NCBI GenBank assembly: GCA_001916005.1
Contig: MNRP01000054.1
Location: forward strand, 1-30,090
DNA length: 30,090 nucleotides
DNA from: Clostridium sp. 26_22
GTDB taxonomy: Bacteria; Bacillota; Clostridia; TANB77; CAG-508
Direction: 5' to 3'
Position numbers and translations under genes: made by a program. Every line of letters starts with the position of its first letter. The first letter of the stretch is position 1. Below the pieces are notes generated by a model that had not been told where the DNA came from, ran no database searches, and saw only the letters and a program-made list of their open reading frames with translations. Positions 16,417 to 24,709 of the stretch are shown here, piece after piece.

Positions 16417-16530
16417 TTATCCTTGTCTTTGTTTGTGTTTAGGGTTTTCGCATATAACTCTAATTACACCTTTTCTTTTTATTACTTTGCATTTGTCACA
16501 TATTTTCTTTACTGATGGTCTTACTTTCAT
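16417..16530 (-). CDS. rpmJ: Large-subunit ribosomal protein L36, zinc-ribbon type
   Basis: 37 residues, exactly the family length: MKVRPSVKKICDKC at the start and a KQRQG end. The zinc ligands Cys11, Cys14, Cys27 and His32 are all present, so this is the zinc-dependent form. AGGAGGTG lies 7 nt before the ATG. It sits between infA and rpsM, its conserved place. Confidence 0.97.
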   Translation of the reverse strand: MKVRPSVKKICDKCKVIKRKGVIRVICENPKHKQRQG

Positions 16531-16593
16531 TTTTTGCACCTCCTATTTATAAGTCTTAAAACTTTATATTATTTGGGTTAAATTTAAACTTTA

Positions 16594-16812
16594 TTATTTT
16601 GCTCTCCATATTATACGACCTCTTGATAAGTCATATGGTGATAATTCTACTTTTACTTTATCACCTGGTAGAATTTTTATATAATTCATTCTAAGTTTCC
16701 CCGAAATATGAGCTAATATTTGATGTCCATTTTCAAGTTCTACTTTAAAATTTGTATTTGGTAATGCTTCTACAACAGTACCTTCTACTTCTATAACATC
16801 TTCCTTTGCCAA
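16594..16812 (-). CDS. infA: Translation initiation factor IF-1
   Basis: 72 residues, the normal length: MAKEDVIEVEGTVVEALPN, then HISGKLRMNYIKILPGDKVKVELSPYDLSRGRI, a single S1-like OB fold. IF-1 binds the 30S A site during initiation and helps IF-2 and IF-3. The start codon is TTG, set by the AGGAGGGG site 6 nt upstream and by the conserved N-terminus. It lies between map and rpmJ. A TATAAT stands in the 75-bp gap upstream, but with no convincing -35 box. Confidence 0.97.
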   Translation of the reverse strand: MAKEDVIEVEGTVVEALPNTNFKVELENGHQILAHISGKLRMNYIKILPGDKVKVELSPYDLSRGRIIWRAK

Positions 16813-16887
16813 GATATCCCCTCCTATAAGAGCAATTTATTATTATACATAATTTTTCCATTTTGATAATAACTACTACATTATACA

Positions 16888-17664
16888 TTATTTTTTTAGG
16901 ATTGTCAATATTTCTGGCTCTTTTTCTGTAATTAAAATTGTATTTTCATAATGAGCTGCCATTGTTCCATCTTCTGTTATGATTGTCCATCCATCATCTA
17001 ATTCTAAAATATTTGGTTTTCCTTGTATTACCATAGGTTCTATAGCTAATGTCATACCAGGTTCTAGTCTTATTCCTCTTCCTGCTTTTCCATAGTTTGG
17101 TATTCCTGGATCTTCATGCATTTCTCTTCCTATACCATGTCCTTGGAATTCTCTAACTACTGAAAATCCTTGTGAGTGAACATATTCTCCTATTGCGTGA
17201 CAAATGTCTCCTATTCTATTTCCTGGTTTTGCATATTTTATTCCTTCGAAAAATGCTTGTTTCGTAACATCTACTAATCTTTTATTTTCTTTTGATGTTT
17301 CTCCTACTATAAATGTTCTTGCTGCATCTCCATTAAATCCATTTTTTAGAGCTACTGTATCAACACTTACAATGTCCCCTTCTTTTATAACTCTATTTCT
17401 TGATGGTATCCCATGTATTACTTCATCATTTACTGAAACACAAGTTGCAGCTGGAAACTTAGGTACTCCTCTTATTCCTGGGTCATATCCTATTTGAGCT
17501 GGTGTTGCTCCTAAGCTTCTCATTGTTTTTTCAGCTAATTTGTCTAATTCATATGTTGTCATTCCTGGTTTTATATTTTTTTCTAATTCTTCATAAGTCA
17601 ATGCAACTACTTTGCAGACTTGTCTCATTAATTCGATTTCTCTTTTTGATTTAATTGTTACCAC
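16888..17664 (-). CDS. map: Methionine aminopeptidase, type I
   Basis: 258 residues, short type Ia form without an N-terminal extension. The five metal ligands are visible: Asp in VSVDTVA, Asp in FNGDAART, His in GHGIGREMHEDP, Glu in AIEPMV and Glu in HYENTI. It removes the initiator Met from nascent proteins after deformylation. The start is GTG, with AAAGGAG 10 nt upstream. The gene lies between adk and infA. Confidence 0.97.
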   Translation of the reverse strand: MVTIKSKREIELMRQVCKVVALTYEELEKNIKPGMTTYELDKLAEKTMRSLGATPAQIGYDPGIRGVPKFPAATCVSVNDEVIHGIPSRNRVIKEGDIVSVDTVALKNGFNGDAARTFIVGETSKENKRLVDVTKQAFFEGIKYAKPGNRIGDICHAIGEYVHSQGFSVVREFQGHGIGREMHEDPGIPNYGKAGRGIRLEPGMTLAIEPMVIQGKPNILELDDGWTIITEDGTMAAHYENTILITEKEPEILTILKK

Positions 17665-17698
17665 TTTAGGTCTACTCCTTTATATATATTACAATTTT

Positions 17699-18358
17699 TT
17701 ATTTTAATTGTTCTACTATATCATTTGCTACATCTTCACCTAATCTGTTTATTGATTTGCTTACTACTTCTGTAACTAAATTCCCTTTATTTTCATAGTA
17801 TTCTACTAATGGTGCTGTTTGTTCAAAATAATTTTTTAGTCTTGCTCTTACTGTTTCTTCATTATCATCTTTTCTTGTTACTAATTCTGAACCACATTTA
17901 TCACATTTTCCTTCAACTTTTGGTGGATTTAATACTATGTTGTATATTGCTTTACATTCTTGATTTGAGCAAACTCTTCTATTTACTATTCTTTCTATAA
18001 TTTCTTCTTCTGGTGTTGTTAGATTATATACTTTATCAACTTTTTTACCTTTTGAAGCTAATATTTTATCTAATTCTTCTGCTTGTTTTACTGTTCTTGG
18101 AAATCCATCTAAGATTATTCCATTTTCTACATCTGGTTCATTTAATCTATCTTCTATTATTTTTATTGTTACATCATCTGGTACTAAATTTCCTTTTGAA
18201 ATATAGCTATCCGCTAATTTCCCTAGTTCAGTTCCTTCTTTTATATTTTTTCTAAATATGTCTCCTGTTGATACTTGTGTAAATCCTAATTTGTCTTGTA
18301 ACTTTCCAGCTACTGTTCCTTTTCCTGTTCCAGGCGCACCTAACATTATAATAATCAT
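17699..18358 (-). CDS. adk: Adenylate kinase, zinc-lid type
   Basis: 219 residues, the long form. The P-loop GAPGTGKGT is at about 7-15, the AMP site STGDIFR at about 30, and DGFPRT at about 84. The LID domain (about 125-163) has a Cys set, C-x4-C then CDKC, that should hold structural zinc; the first pair is spaced one to two residues wider than the common CxxC. It catalyses ATP + AMP to 2 ADP. AGGAGAG precedes the ATG. The gene follows secY after a 153-bp gap containing two AT-rich hairpins. Confidence 0.97.
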   Translation of the reverse strand: MIIIMLGAPGTGKGTVAGKLQDKLGFTQVSTGDIFRKNIKEGTELGKLADSYISKGNLVPDDVTIKIIEDRLNEPDVENGIILDGFPRTVKQAEELDKILASKGKKVDKVYNLTTPEEEIIERIVNRRVCSNQECKAIYNIVLNPPKVEGKCDKCGSELVTRKDDNEETVRARLKNYFEQTAPLVEYYENKGNLVTEVVSKSINRLGEDVANDIVEQLK

Positions 18359-18400
18359 TTTTCATCTCTCCTTTTTATAAGATTATTTTGTTAATAATCT

Positions 18401-18497
18401 TTATAATAATTATCACTTTTGATAATCATTATAAAAACTATTTTTATAAACCATTATAGGGTGATATAATTAAATTATCTCTATAATTATATCTCCC
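18401..18497. repeat. Two AT-rich hairpins between secY and adk
   Basis: The first pairs 18401-18415 with 18420-18434 (14 of 15 positions). The second pairs 18459-18472 with 18484-18497 (13 of 14), with a GGG/CCC base. Neither is followed by a clear T run on the minus strand, so they look more like processing or mRNA-stability structures than terminators. Confidence 0.5.
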
Positions 18498-18511
18498 CAT
18501 AATTTTATTTA

Positions 18512-19831
18512 TTATTCCAAAAATCCTTTATAATGTCTCATTACTAATTGTGACTCTAATTGTTGTATTGTTTCTAATGCGACACCTACAACGATTAATA
18601 TAGATGTACCACCAAAAGCAATATTTAAACTTGTAAATCTTAATAACATTGGTAGTATAGCAATAATTGCTAAGAAAAATCCACCGAACCATGTTAATTT
18701 AGATATTATTGATGATAAATATTCTGTTGTTGGTTTTCCAGCTCTAATTCCTGGAATGAATCCACCATTTTGTTTTATGTTATTTGAAACTTCTGCTGGA
18801 TTAAATGTAGCATATGTATAGAAGAATGTAAATGCCATTATTAACACTAAGTATACTAATGCATTTGCAATTGAATACCCAATTCCTACACTTGAAGATG
18901 ATGTAGCTATTGAGAATTTATATAATCCTGCTAAAAATCCAGTTTTGCTTCCAATATCACTTACAAATATTTGTATAATCATTGCTGGAAATGTTAAGAA
19001 TGATGATGCAAATATTATAGGCATAACTCCAGCCATTGCTAATTTTAATGGAATGTGTGTATTTTGTGCTCCAACCATTTTTCTTCCTACAACTTTTTTA
19101 GAGTATTGCACTGGAACTCTTCTTTCTGCTTGTTGTACAAATACAACTCCAGCTACTAATATAATAGCTCCTATTAATATTCCTATTGCCATTAGTAATC
19201 CTGTTGTGCTAAATCCTGCATCTGTCATTATTAAATTCCATAATGTTGTTACAAAACTTGGCAAACCTGATATGATACCAACAAATATAATCATTGAAAT
19301 TCCATTTCCAATTCCTTTACTTGTTATTTCATCACCAAGCCACATTAATATTGATGTTCCTGCAACTAAGGCAATTACAACCATTGCTCCTGTTGCAAAG
19401 TTTGTATTTACGAAGATTCCAGAAGATTTATAAGATACAAATACTCCTATAGCTTCAACTAGTGCTAAAACTAATGTTAATATTTTTGTGTATCTGTTTA
19501 TCTTCTTTCTTCCTTCTTCTCCACCTTCTTTAGTTAATCTTTCTAAAGATGGTATAATCATAGCTAATAATTGTATAACTATTGATGCTGTGATATAAGG
19601 GCTAATTGACATTGCAAAAACAGAAAATCTAGAAAATGCCCCTCCTGAAATAATATCTATTAATCCTGCAATTCCATTATTTGAACTCATTGCTTCATTT
19701 AATGTTATACTGTTTACTCCTGGAACTGTTATATAACATCCTAATCTAAAAATTACGATTAATAATAATGTATATAATATTCTTTTTCTTACATCAGGTG
19801 TTTTTAATGCATTTTTGATTGTTTTAAACAA
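18512..19831 (-). CDS. secY: Preprotein translocase channel subunit SecY
   Basis: 439 residues with about ten hydrophobic segments, as in SecY. Conserved pieces include FRLGCYITVPGV near the first membrane segment, the GGAFSRFSVFAMSISPYITASIV plug and TM2 region, the QQAERRVPVQYSKK cytosolic loop that contacts the ribosome and SecA, and the ending LVMRHYKGFLE. It forms the protein-conducting channel of the plasma membrane with SecE and SecG. The start codon is TTG, read from a GAGGTGA site inside the end of rplO; the rplO stop lies 1 bp upstream, so the two are probably translationally coupled. Confidence 0.97.
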   Translation of the reverse strand: MFKTIKNALKTPDVRKRILYTLLLIVIFRLGCYITVPGVNSITLNEAMSSNNGIAGLIDIISGGAFSRFSVFAMSISPYITASIVIQLLAMIIPSLERLTKEGGEEGRKKINRYTKILTLVLALVEAIGVFVSYKSSGIFVNTNFATGAMVVIALVAGTSILMWLGDEITSKGIGNGISMIIFVGIISGLPSFVTTLWNLIMTDAGFSTTGLLMAIGILIGAIILVAGVVFVQQAERRVPVQYSKKVVGRKMVGAQNTHIPLKLAMAGVMPIIFASSFLTFPAMIIQIFVSDIGSKTGFLAGLYKFSIATSSSSVGIGYSIANALVYLVLIMAFTFFYTYATFNPAEVSNNIKQNGGFIPGIRAGKPTTEYLSSIISKLTWFGGFFLAIIAILPMLLRFTSLNIAFGGTSILIVVGVALETIQQLESQLVMRHYKGFLE

Positions 19832-20266
19832 CTAAATCACCTCAGCCTTTCCGCCTAAAGCTTCAATTTCTTCTTTTGCTTTTGCAGTAAATCTTGTAGC
19901 TTTTACGTTTAATTTTTTATCTAGTTTTCCTGTTGCTAATATTACTATTCCGTCATTTACTTTTCCTATAATTCCATCTGTTAATAAAGTTTCTGCTGTA
20001 ACATCTGTTACTGTTGATTTATTTAACATTGTTAAAGTTACTTCTGTGTAATCTTTTGCATTTATGTTATTAAATCCTCTTTTTGGTAATCTTCTATATA
20101 ATGGTGTTTGACCACCTTCGAATCCTCTTCTTACTCCACCGCCAGATCTAGCTTTTTGTCCTTTATGTCCTCTTCCTGATGTTTTTCCTAGTCCTGAACC
20201 GATTCCACGTCCAACTCTTCTTCTTGAAACTCTACCTTCTGCTGGTTTTAATTCTCCTAGTTTCAT
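19832..20266 (-). CDS. rplO: Large-subunit ribosomal protein L15
   Basis: 144 residues, normal and intact: MKLGELKPAEGRVSRRRVGRGIGSG, the GRGHKGQKARSGGGVRRGFEGGQ loop and the C-terminal domain ending GGKAEVI. L15 organises the interior of the 50S. It follows rpsE directly (44 bp), with no rpmD between. AGGAGGTG precedes the ATG. Confidence 0.98.
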   Translation of the reverse strand: MKLGELKPAEGRVSRRRVGRGIGSGLGKTSGRGHKGQKARSGGGVRRGFEGGQTPLYRRLPKRGFNNINAKDYTEVTLTMLNKSTVTDVTAETLLTDGIIGKVNDGIVILATGKLDKKLNVKATRFTAKAKEEIEALGGKAEVI

Positions 20267-20310
20267 TTTATGCTTGCACCTCCTTAATCTTTTATAACAT
20301 CTTTATTTTA

Positions 20311-20796
20311 TTATAATATTTCTTCTACTTTTTTACCTCTTTTTTTAGCTACTTGCTCAGCTGTTTGCATTGCTTTTAATCCTTCGATAGTAGCATAAAC
20401 AACGTTTCTTGGATTGTTTGTTCCAATAACTTTTGTTCTTATGTTTCTGTATCCTGCAAGCTCTAATACTGGTCTAACACTACCTCCAGCTATAAGTCCA
20501 GTACCAACAGCAGCTGGTTTTAATAAAACTTTTGCACTACCAAATTTTCCAACAAATTCGTGTGGTACTGTTGTATCAACGATTGGTACTTCTACTAAGT
20601 TCTTTTTAGCTTCTTGAATAGCTTTTTTGATAGCATCTGGAACTTCAGCAGCTTTACCATTTCCAACACCAATATGTCCATTTTCGTCACCAACTACAAC
20701 TACAGCACTAAATCTAAAAGTTCTACCACCTTTAACAACTTTAGCAACTCTATTTATAGCAACAACTTTTTCTTTTAATTCGTTTTTTTCTTCCAT
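20311..20796 (-). CDS. rpsE: Small-subunit ribosomal protein S5
   Basis: 161 residues, normal length. The N-terminal double-stranded-RNA-binding fold (KEKVVAINRVAKVVKGGRTFRFSA, GDENGHIGVGNGKAAEV) and the C-terminal domain (GGSVRPVLELAGYRNI, GTNNPRNVVYATIEGL) are intact. S5 lies on the 30S back near the mRNA entry and affects decoding accuracy. AAGGAG lies upstream with a rather long spacing of about 12 nt. Confidence 0.98.
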   Translation of the reverse strand: MEEKNELKEKVVAINRVAKVVKGGRTFRFSAVVVVGDENGHIGVGNGKAAEVPDAIKKAIQEAKKNLVEVPIVDTTVPHEFVGKFGSAKVLLKPAAVGTGLIAGGSVRPVLELAGYRNIRTKVIGTNNPRNVVYATIEGLKAMQTAEQVAKKRGKKVEEIL

Positions 20797-20817
20797 CGGT
20801 TTTTATTTTCTCCTTTC

Positions 20818-21177
20818 CTAGAACTCTAATCCGCCTTCTCTTGCAGATTCTGCTAATGCTTTTACTACACCATGATATATGTATCCACCACGGTCAAAAA
20901 CTACAGTTTTGATATTTTTTTCTATTGCTTTTTTAGCTATCATTGTTCCAACTTCTTTAGCAGCTTCGATATTAGCGTGTTTTTCTTTAATATCTTTGTC
21001 TAATGTTGAACAACTTACTAATGTTTTTCCAGCAACGTCATCTATAATTTGTACATATAAGTTTGTGTTACTTCTATATACACATAATCTTGGTCTTTCA
21101 GCTGTACCAGATATTTTTGTTCTTACTCTTAAATGTCTTCTTGTTCTTTCCATTTTTCTATCTGTTTTCTTAACCAT
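20818..21177 (-). CDS. rplR: Large-subunit ribosomal protein L18
   Basis: 119 residues from ATG 21177, chosen because AAAGGAG lies 8 nt upstream; an alternative start 7 codons earlier (21198) has none. Conserved blocks: RTRRHLRVRTKISGTAERPRL, RSNTNLYVQIIDD, FDRGGYIYHGVVKALAESAREGGLEF. L18 binds 5S rRNA together with L5. A 152-bp gap with two hairpins separates it from rplF. Confidence 0.97.
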   Translation of the reverse strand: MVKKTDRKMERTRRHLRVRTKISGTAERPRLCVYRSNTNLYVQIIDDVAGKTLVSCSTLDKDIKEKHANIEAAKEVGTMIAKKAIEKNIKTVVFDRGGYIYHGVVKALAESAREGGLEF

Positions 21178-21202
21178 TTTTATTCTCCTTTCACTCACTT
21201 TG

Positions 21203-21299
21203 TTCGTTCATCATAAATTTAAAATTTCTCCGAAATTATAAATTTACGAATCATTAGCTTCGCTCATTCATCGTCATCTAAAATTTTTTCAAAATTTTA
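21203..21299. repeat. Hairpin repeats in the rplF-rplR gap
   Basis: Arms 21212-21227 and 21233-21248 match in 14 of 16 positions; a second hairpin pairs 21279-21287 with 21291-21299 perfectly. The first resembles the hairpin at 26093-26133 in sequence and layout (TTCG, then CATAAATT, short loop, AATTTA-GAATCA). Confidence 0.55.
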
Positions 21300-21329
21300 T
21301 CTGCCAAATCACATTGTTCAGCTTAATTT

Positions 21330-21866
21330 CTATTTACCTGTTTTTCCTTCTTTACGTCTAATAACTTCATCAGCATATTTAATACCTTTACCTCTATATA
21401 CTTCTGGTGGTCTTTTTGATCTAACAACTGCTGCTGTTTGACCAACTAATTCTTTATCAATTCCTCTTACTATTATTGTATTTGGATTTGGTACATCAAA
21501 AGTAATTCCTTCTGGTGCTTCAAATATTACTGGGTGTGAATATCCTAAAGTTAGGTTTAATCCTGTTCCTTGTTTTGCAACTCTGTAACCAACTCCGTTG
21601 ATTTGTAATTCTTTAGTATATTCGTGTGTTACACCTATTATCATGTTATTAATTAATGTTCTTGTTAAACCATGTAAACTTCTATTAGCAGCTTCATCGT
21701 TAATTCTAGAAACTTTAATTGTGTTTTCATTCATTTCTAAAGAAATGTTTTCATGAATTTCTCTTTCTAATGTTCCTTTTGGTCCTGTTACTGTGATTTT
21801 GTGTCCATCTATTGTAACTTTTACTTCTGCAGGAACTGTTATAGGTTTATTTCCTATTCTTGACAT
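21330..21866 (-). CDS. rplF: Large-subunit ribosomal protein L6
   Basis: 178 residues, normal length. Two repeated L6 domains are visible; the start MSRIGNKPITVP, the GPKGTLER turn and the C-terminal RSKRPPEVYRGKGIKYADEVIRRKEGK are conserved. L6 lies near the factor-binding centre of the 50S. AGGAGG precedes the ATG. Confidence 0.98.
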   Translation of the reverse strand: MSRIGNKPITVPAEVKVTIDGHKITVTGPKGTLEREIHENISLEMNENTIKVSRINDEAANRSLHGLTRTLINNMIIGVTHEYTKELQINGVGYRVAKQGTGLNLTLGYSHPVIFEAPEGITFDVPNPNTIIVRGIDKELVGQTAAVVRSKRPPEVYRGKGIKYADEVIRRKEGKTGK

Positions 21867-21932
21867 TATCTTTTCCTCCTTTTTTTTGAATATGTCATAT
21901 AGCTTTCGCCTTTTTTATTGTTATGGATTATA

Positions 21933-22331
21933 TTACCAAACGTATGCTAATACTTCTCCACCTACTCCTAATTCTCTTGCTTCTTTATCTGTTTTTAATC
22001 CTTTTGAAGTTGAGATTATAGCTATTCCTAAACCATTTAAAACTTTTGGTAATTCTTCTTTTGAAGCATATACTCTTAGTCCTGGTTTACTAATTCTTTT
22101 TAATCCGTCGATTACTCTATTTCCTTTTTCGTCATATTTTAAAGTAACTCTTATTGTTCCTTGATTGTCATCTTTTATTTCTTCGAAAGATTTGATGTAT
22201 CCTTCTTTGAATAATATTTCAGCAATTCCTAATTTCATATTTGATGCAGGTATATCTACTGTTTTGTGTTTAGAAGTGTTTGCATTTCTAATTCTTGTTA
22301 ACATATCTGCGATTGGATCTGTTGTATTCAT
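21933..22331 (-). CDS. rpsH: Small-subunit ribosomal protein S8
   Basis: 132 residues, intact: DPIADMLTRIRNAN at the start, ISKPGLRVYASKEELPKVLNGLGIAIISTSKG in the middle and the GGEVLAYVW end. S8 binds helix 21 of 16S rRNA and in some bacteria represses the spc operon. It sits between rpsN and rplF, its standard place. Confidence 0.98.
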   Translation of the reverse strand: MNTTDPIADMLTRIRNANTSKHKTVDIPASNMKLGIAEILFKEGYIKSFEEIKDDNQGTIRVTLKYDEKGNRVIDGLKRISKPGLRVYASKEELPKVLNGLGIAIISTSKGLKTDKEARELGVGGEVLAYVW

Positions 22332-22365
22332 TTTTTTCCTCCTTTTCTTTTATTTCATCAAGATT

Positions 22366-22551
22366 CTACCAGCTTGCTTTTTTAACACCTGGTATTTCTC
22401 CTTTATGTGCTAATTCTCTAAAACATACACGGCAAATACCATATTTTCTAATATAAGCATGTGGTCTTCCACATATTTTACATCTGTTATATTCTCTTGT
22501 TGTGTATTTTTGTGGTCTAGCTTGTTTTACTTTCATTGATTTTTTAGCCAT
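22366..22551 (-). CDS. rpsN: Small-subunit ribosomal protein S14, type Z
   Basis: 61 residues, the short zinc-binding form. Its four Cys ligands are in CKICG (about 24-27) and CRVC (about 40-43); the C-terminus GEIPGVKKASW is standard. S14 works in the 30S head. An AGGAGG site stands before the ATG. Confidence 0.98.
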   Translation of the reverse strand: MAKKSMKVKQARPQKYTTREYNRCKICGRPHAYIRKYGICRVCFRELAHKGEIPGVKKASW

Positions 22552-22581
22552 AGTTTTGATTTTCCTCCTTAACTTTAATAA

Positions 22582-23121
22582 TTAGTTTTTGAAAGGCATT
22601 CCCATAAGTTTTAATAATTCTTTTGCTTCTTCATCTGAATTAGCTGTTGTTACAAATATGATATCCATTCCTCTTAATTTATCAACTTTATCATATTCGA
22701 TTTCTGGGAATATTAATTGTTCTTTTATACCCATAGAGTAATTTCCTCTACCGTCGAAAGAATTTCCTGAAACTCCTCTAAAATCTCTAACTCTTGGAAG
22801 TGCTACGTTGAATAATTTGTAAGCAAAGTCATACATTTTATCTGCTCTTAATGTTACTTTACAACCTACATTTACACCTTCTCTTAATTTAAATGCAGCG
22901 ATTGATTTTCTAGCTTTAGTTACTACTGGTCTTTGACCTGTAATTTGCATTAAATCATTCATTGCGTTTTCTAATGATTTAGGATTTTCTTTTATATCTC
23001 CTAATCCTATATTGATTACTATTTTGTCAAGTTTTGGAACTTGCATAATTGATTTATAATTAAATTTTTTCATTAATGCTGGGACTACTTCTTTTTCATA
23101 TTGTTCTCTTAATTTTTCCAT
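22582..23121 (-). CDS. rplE: Large-subunit ribosomal protein L5
   Basis: 179 residues, intact. Visible blocks: the KxVINIGLGD strand, ITGQRPVVTKARKSIAAFKLREG, LFNVALPRVRDFRG, and GNYSMGIKEQLIFPEI. L5 binds 5S rRNA and bridges to S13 in the 30S head. AGGAGG precedes the ATG. Confidence 0.98.
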   Translation of the reverse strand: MEKLREQYEKEVVPALMKKFNYKSIMQVPKLDKIVINIGLGDIKENPKSLENAMNDLMQITGQRPVVTKARKSIAAFKLREGVNVGCKVTLRADKMYDFAYKLFNVALPRVRDFRGVSGNSFDGRGNYSMGIKEQLIFPEIEYDKVDKLRGMDIIFVTTANSDEEAKELLKLMGMPFKN

Positions 23122-23147
23122 TATGTATTAATCCTCCTTTCTTTTTC

Positions 23148-23456
23148 CTATTTTAATTTTGCACCGCATTTTTTACAAACACGAATTTTTTCACCTTTTT
23201 CTTCACTATATCCTACTTTTGTAGTTTTTCCACATTTTGGGCATACTACGTTTACTTTTGCAGCTGGTATAGCGCATTCAACTGATATAATTCCGCCTTC
23301 TTCTCCTTGTTTTCTTGGTTTAACATGTTTTTTTCTAATGTTAACTTCTTTAACAACGATTTTGTCAGCTTTTGGTAATACTTCTAAAACTTCTCCTGTT
23401 TTACCTTTATCATTTCCTGATAAAACTTGAACATTGTCTCCTTTTTTTATTCTCAT
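23148..23456 (-). CDS. rplX: Large-subunit ribosomal protein L24
   Basis: 102 residues. The KOW motif (KGDNVQVLSGNDKGKTGEVLEV) is at about 4-26; the C-terminal part holds CPKC and CKKC pairs that could bind zinc. L24 starts 50S assembly and sits at the tunnel exit. GGGAGG lies before the ATG. Confidence 0.98.
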   Translation of the reverse strand: MRIKKGDNVQVLSGNDKGKTGEVLEVLPKADKIVVKEVNIRKKHVKPRKQGEEGGIISVECAIPAAKVNVVCPKCGKTTKVGYSEEKGEKIRVCKKCGAKLK

Positions 23457-23481
23457 TAGAGATTGCCTCCCTTCTTATTTT

Positions 23482-23850
23482 TTATAATACTTCTGGAGCT
23501 AGAGATAATATTTTCATATAATCTTTTTCTCTTAACTCTCTTGCAACTGGTCCAAAGATACGTGTTCCTTTTGGTGTTCCATCTTCTTTTATTATTACAG
23601 CTGCGTTTTCATCAAATTTTATATATGAACCATCTGGTCTTCTTAATCCTTTTTTAGATCTTACTATAACAGCTTTTACAACATCACCTTTTTTAACAAC
23701 GCCACCTGGTGTTGCTGATTTAACTGAAGCAACTATTACATCACCTATGTTAGATGTTTTTCTGTATGATCCACCTAAACATCTAATACACATAATTTCT
23801 TTTGCACCTGTGTTGTCTGCTACTTTTAATATTGTTTGTTGTTGTATCAT
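23482..23850 (-). CDS. rplN: Large-subunit ribosomal protein L14
   Basis: 122 residues, the usual length: MIQQQTILKVADNTGAKEIMCIRCLGGS at the start (quoted in part), then VVKAVIVRSKKGLRRPDGSY, GTRIFGPVARELR and the SLAPEVL end. L14 lies at the subunit interface, where silencing factors dock. AGGAGG precedes the ATG. Confidence 0.98.
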   Translation of the reverse strand: MIQQQTILKVADNTGAKEIMCIRCLGGSYRKTSNIGDVIVASVKSATPGGVVKKGDVVKAVIVRSKKGLRRPDGSYIKFDENAAVIIKEDGTPKGTRIFGPVARELREKDYMKILSLAPEVL

Positions 23851-23870
23851 TACCTGTGTTCCTCCTTTAT

Positions 23871-24134
23871 TTATTTTATAATTGCTTTTTCAACAATTTC
23901 AACTACTCTCCATCTTTTATCTTTAGAAAGTGGTCTTGTTTCCATGACTTTAACTTTGTCACCAATTTGGCAAGCATTTTCTTCGTCATGTGCTTTTAAT
24001 TTATATGTTCTTTTTACTGTTTTTCCATATACGTTATGTCTTACACTTGTTTCAACTGCTACTACAACTGTTTTGTCCATTTTATTAGATTTTACAGTTC
24101 CTATCATAGTTTTACGAAGATTTCTTTCTTCCAT
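23871..24134 (-). CDS. rpsQ: Small-subunit ribosomal protein S17
   Basis: 87 residues, an OB-fold protein: GTVKSNKMDKTVVVAVET, YGKTVKRTYKLKAHDEEN, and GDKVKVMETRPLSKDKRWRVVEIVEKA, all family-typical. S17 is a primary binder of the 16S 5' domain. It is tightly spaced with rpmC and rplN (33 and 20 bp). Confidence 0.98.
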   Translation of the reverse strand: MEERNLRKTMIGTVKSNKMDKTVVVAVETSVRHNVYGKTVKRTYKLKAHDEENACQIGDKVKVMETRPLSKDKRWRVVEIVEKAIIK

Positions 24135-24167
24135 TTATGAATCCTCCCTCTTCTTTGTTATTTAACA

Positions 24168-24371
24168 TTATGCTTTAGCTTCTGCTATTTTTCTTTCTGT
24201 TAATACAGTATTTATTTTAGCTATATCTTTTTTTACTTCTTTTATTTTCATTGGATTGTCTAATCCGTTTGTAGCTAAACTAAATTTTAATTTGAATAAT
24301 TCTGTTTTTAGTTCACCTAATTCTTTTTCTAAATCTGGTGAAGACATTTCTCTTATTTTACTAATCTTCAT
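24168..24371 (-). CDS. rpmC: Large-subunit ribosomal protein L29
   Basis: 67 residues from the ATG at 24371 (MKISKIREM, the family N-terminus). Upstream in-frame GTG 24380 and ATG 24374 are alternatives; the AGGTGG site best fits 24374 or 24371. It is a helical hairpin (LEKELGELKTELFKLKFSLATNGLDNP) near the tunnel exit that helps form the trigger factor and SRP docking site. Its start overlaps the end of rplP. Confidence 0.96.
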   Translation of the reverse strand: MKISKIREMSSPDLEKELGELKTELFKLKFSLATNGLDNPMKIKEVKKDIAKINTVLTERKIAEAKA

Positions 24372-24709
24372 CATTTCCACCTACCTTTTCAGTTTCTCTG
24401 GCAACGAATTTTGTTTTATTAGGTAGTTTATTCATTGCAAGTCTTAAGGCTTCTCTAGCTGTTTCTTCTGGTACACCAGCGATTTCAAACATTACTCTTG
24501 AATATTTTAATCCAAACTTTTCCACCTCTTTTAATATAACGAGTCATAGCAATTCTGGCTGCTTCTATTTGGTTACTTGTAACTAATGCAGCTGTTACAG
24601 CTTGTATTCCGTACTCTCCATCTGTAACTCTATTTCCTCTTGTTGCTTTTCCTCTCATTCTACCTTTTTGCATTTTTCTATGTTTTGTTCTTTTTGGCAT
24701 TAATGGCAT
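24361..24709 (-). pseudogene. rplP: Ribosomal protein L16 gene, disrupted by an out-of-frame deletion
   Basis: The first 71 residues (MPKRTKHRKMQKGRMRGKAT to GGKVWIKIF) match L16, then the frame runs into a stop. The L16 C-terminus (RVMFEIAGVPEETAREALRLAMNKLP-NKTKFVARE) follows at once in another frame and ends at 24361, overlapping rpmC. By family alignment about 92 nt are missing at the junction near 24499, encoding the conserved loop from PDKPVT to WVAVVKPG. L16 is needed for the A-site and peptidyl transferase region, so a broken sole copy would probably be lethal; an assembly or sequence error is likeliest. The start overlaps the rpsC stop (TAATG), with AGGAGG upstream. Confidence 0.9.

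Noticed and set aside
24485..24709. Short 74-residue L16 as a natural truncated form
   Set aside because: The remaining L16 C-terminus is preserved directly downstream in another frame, so the gene was recently intact or is intact in reality.
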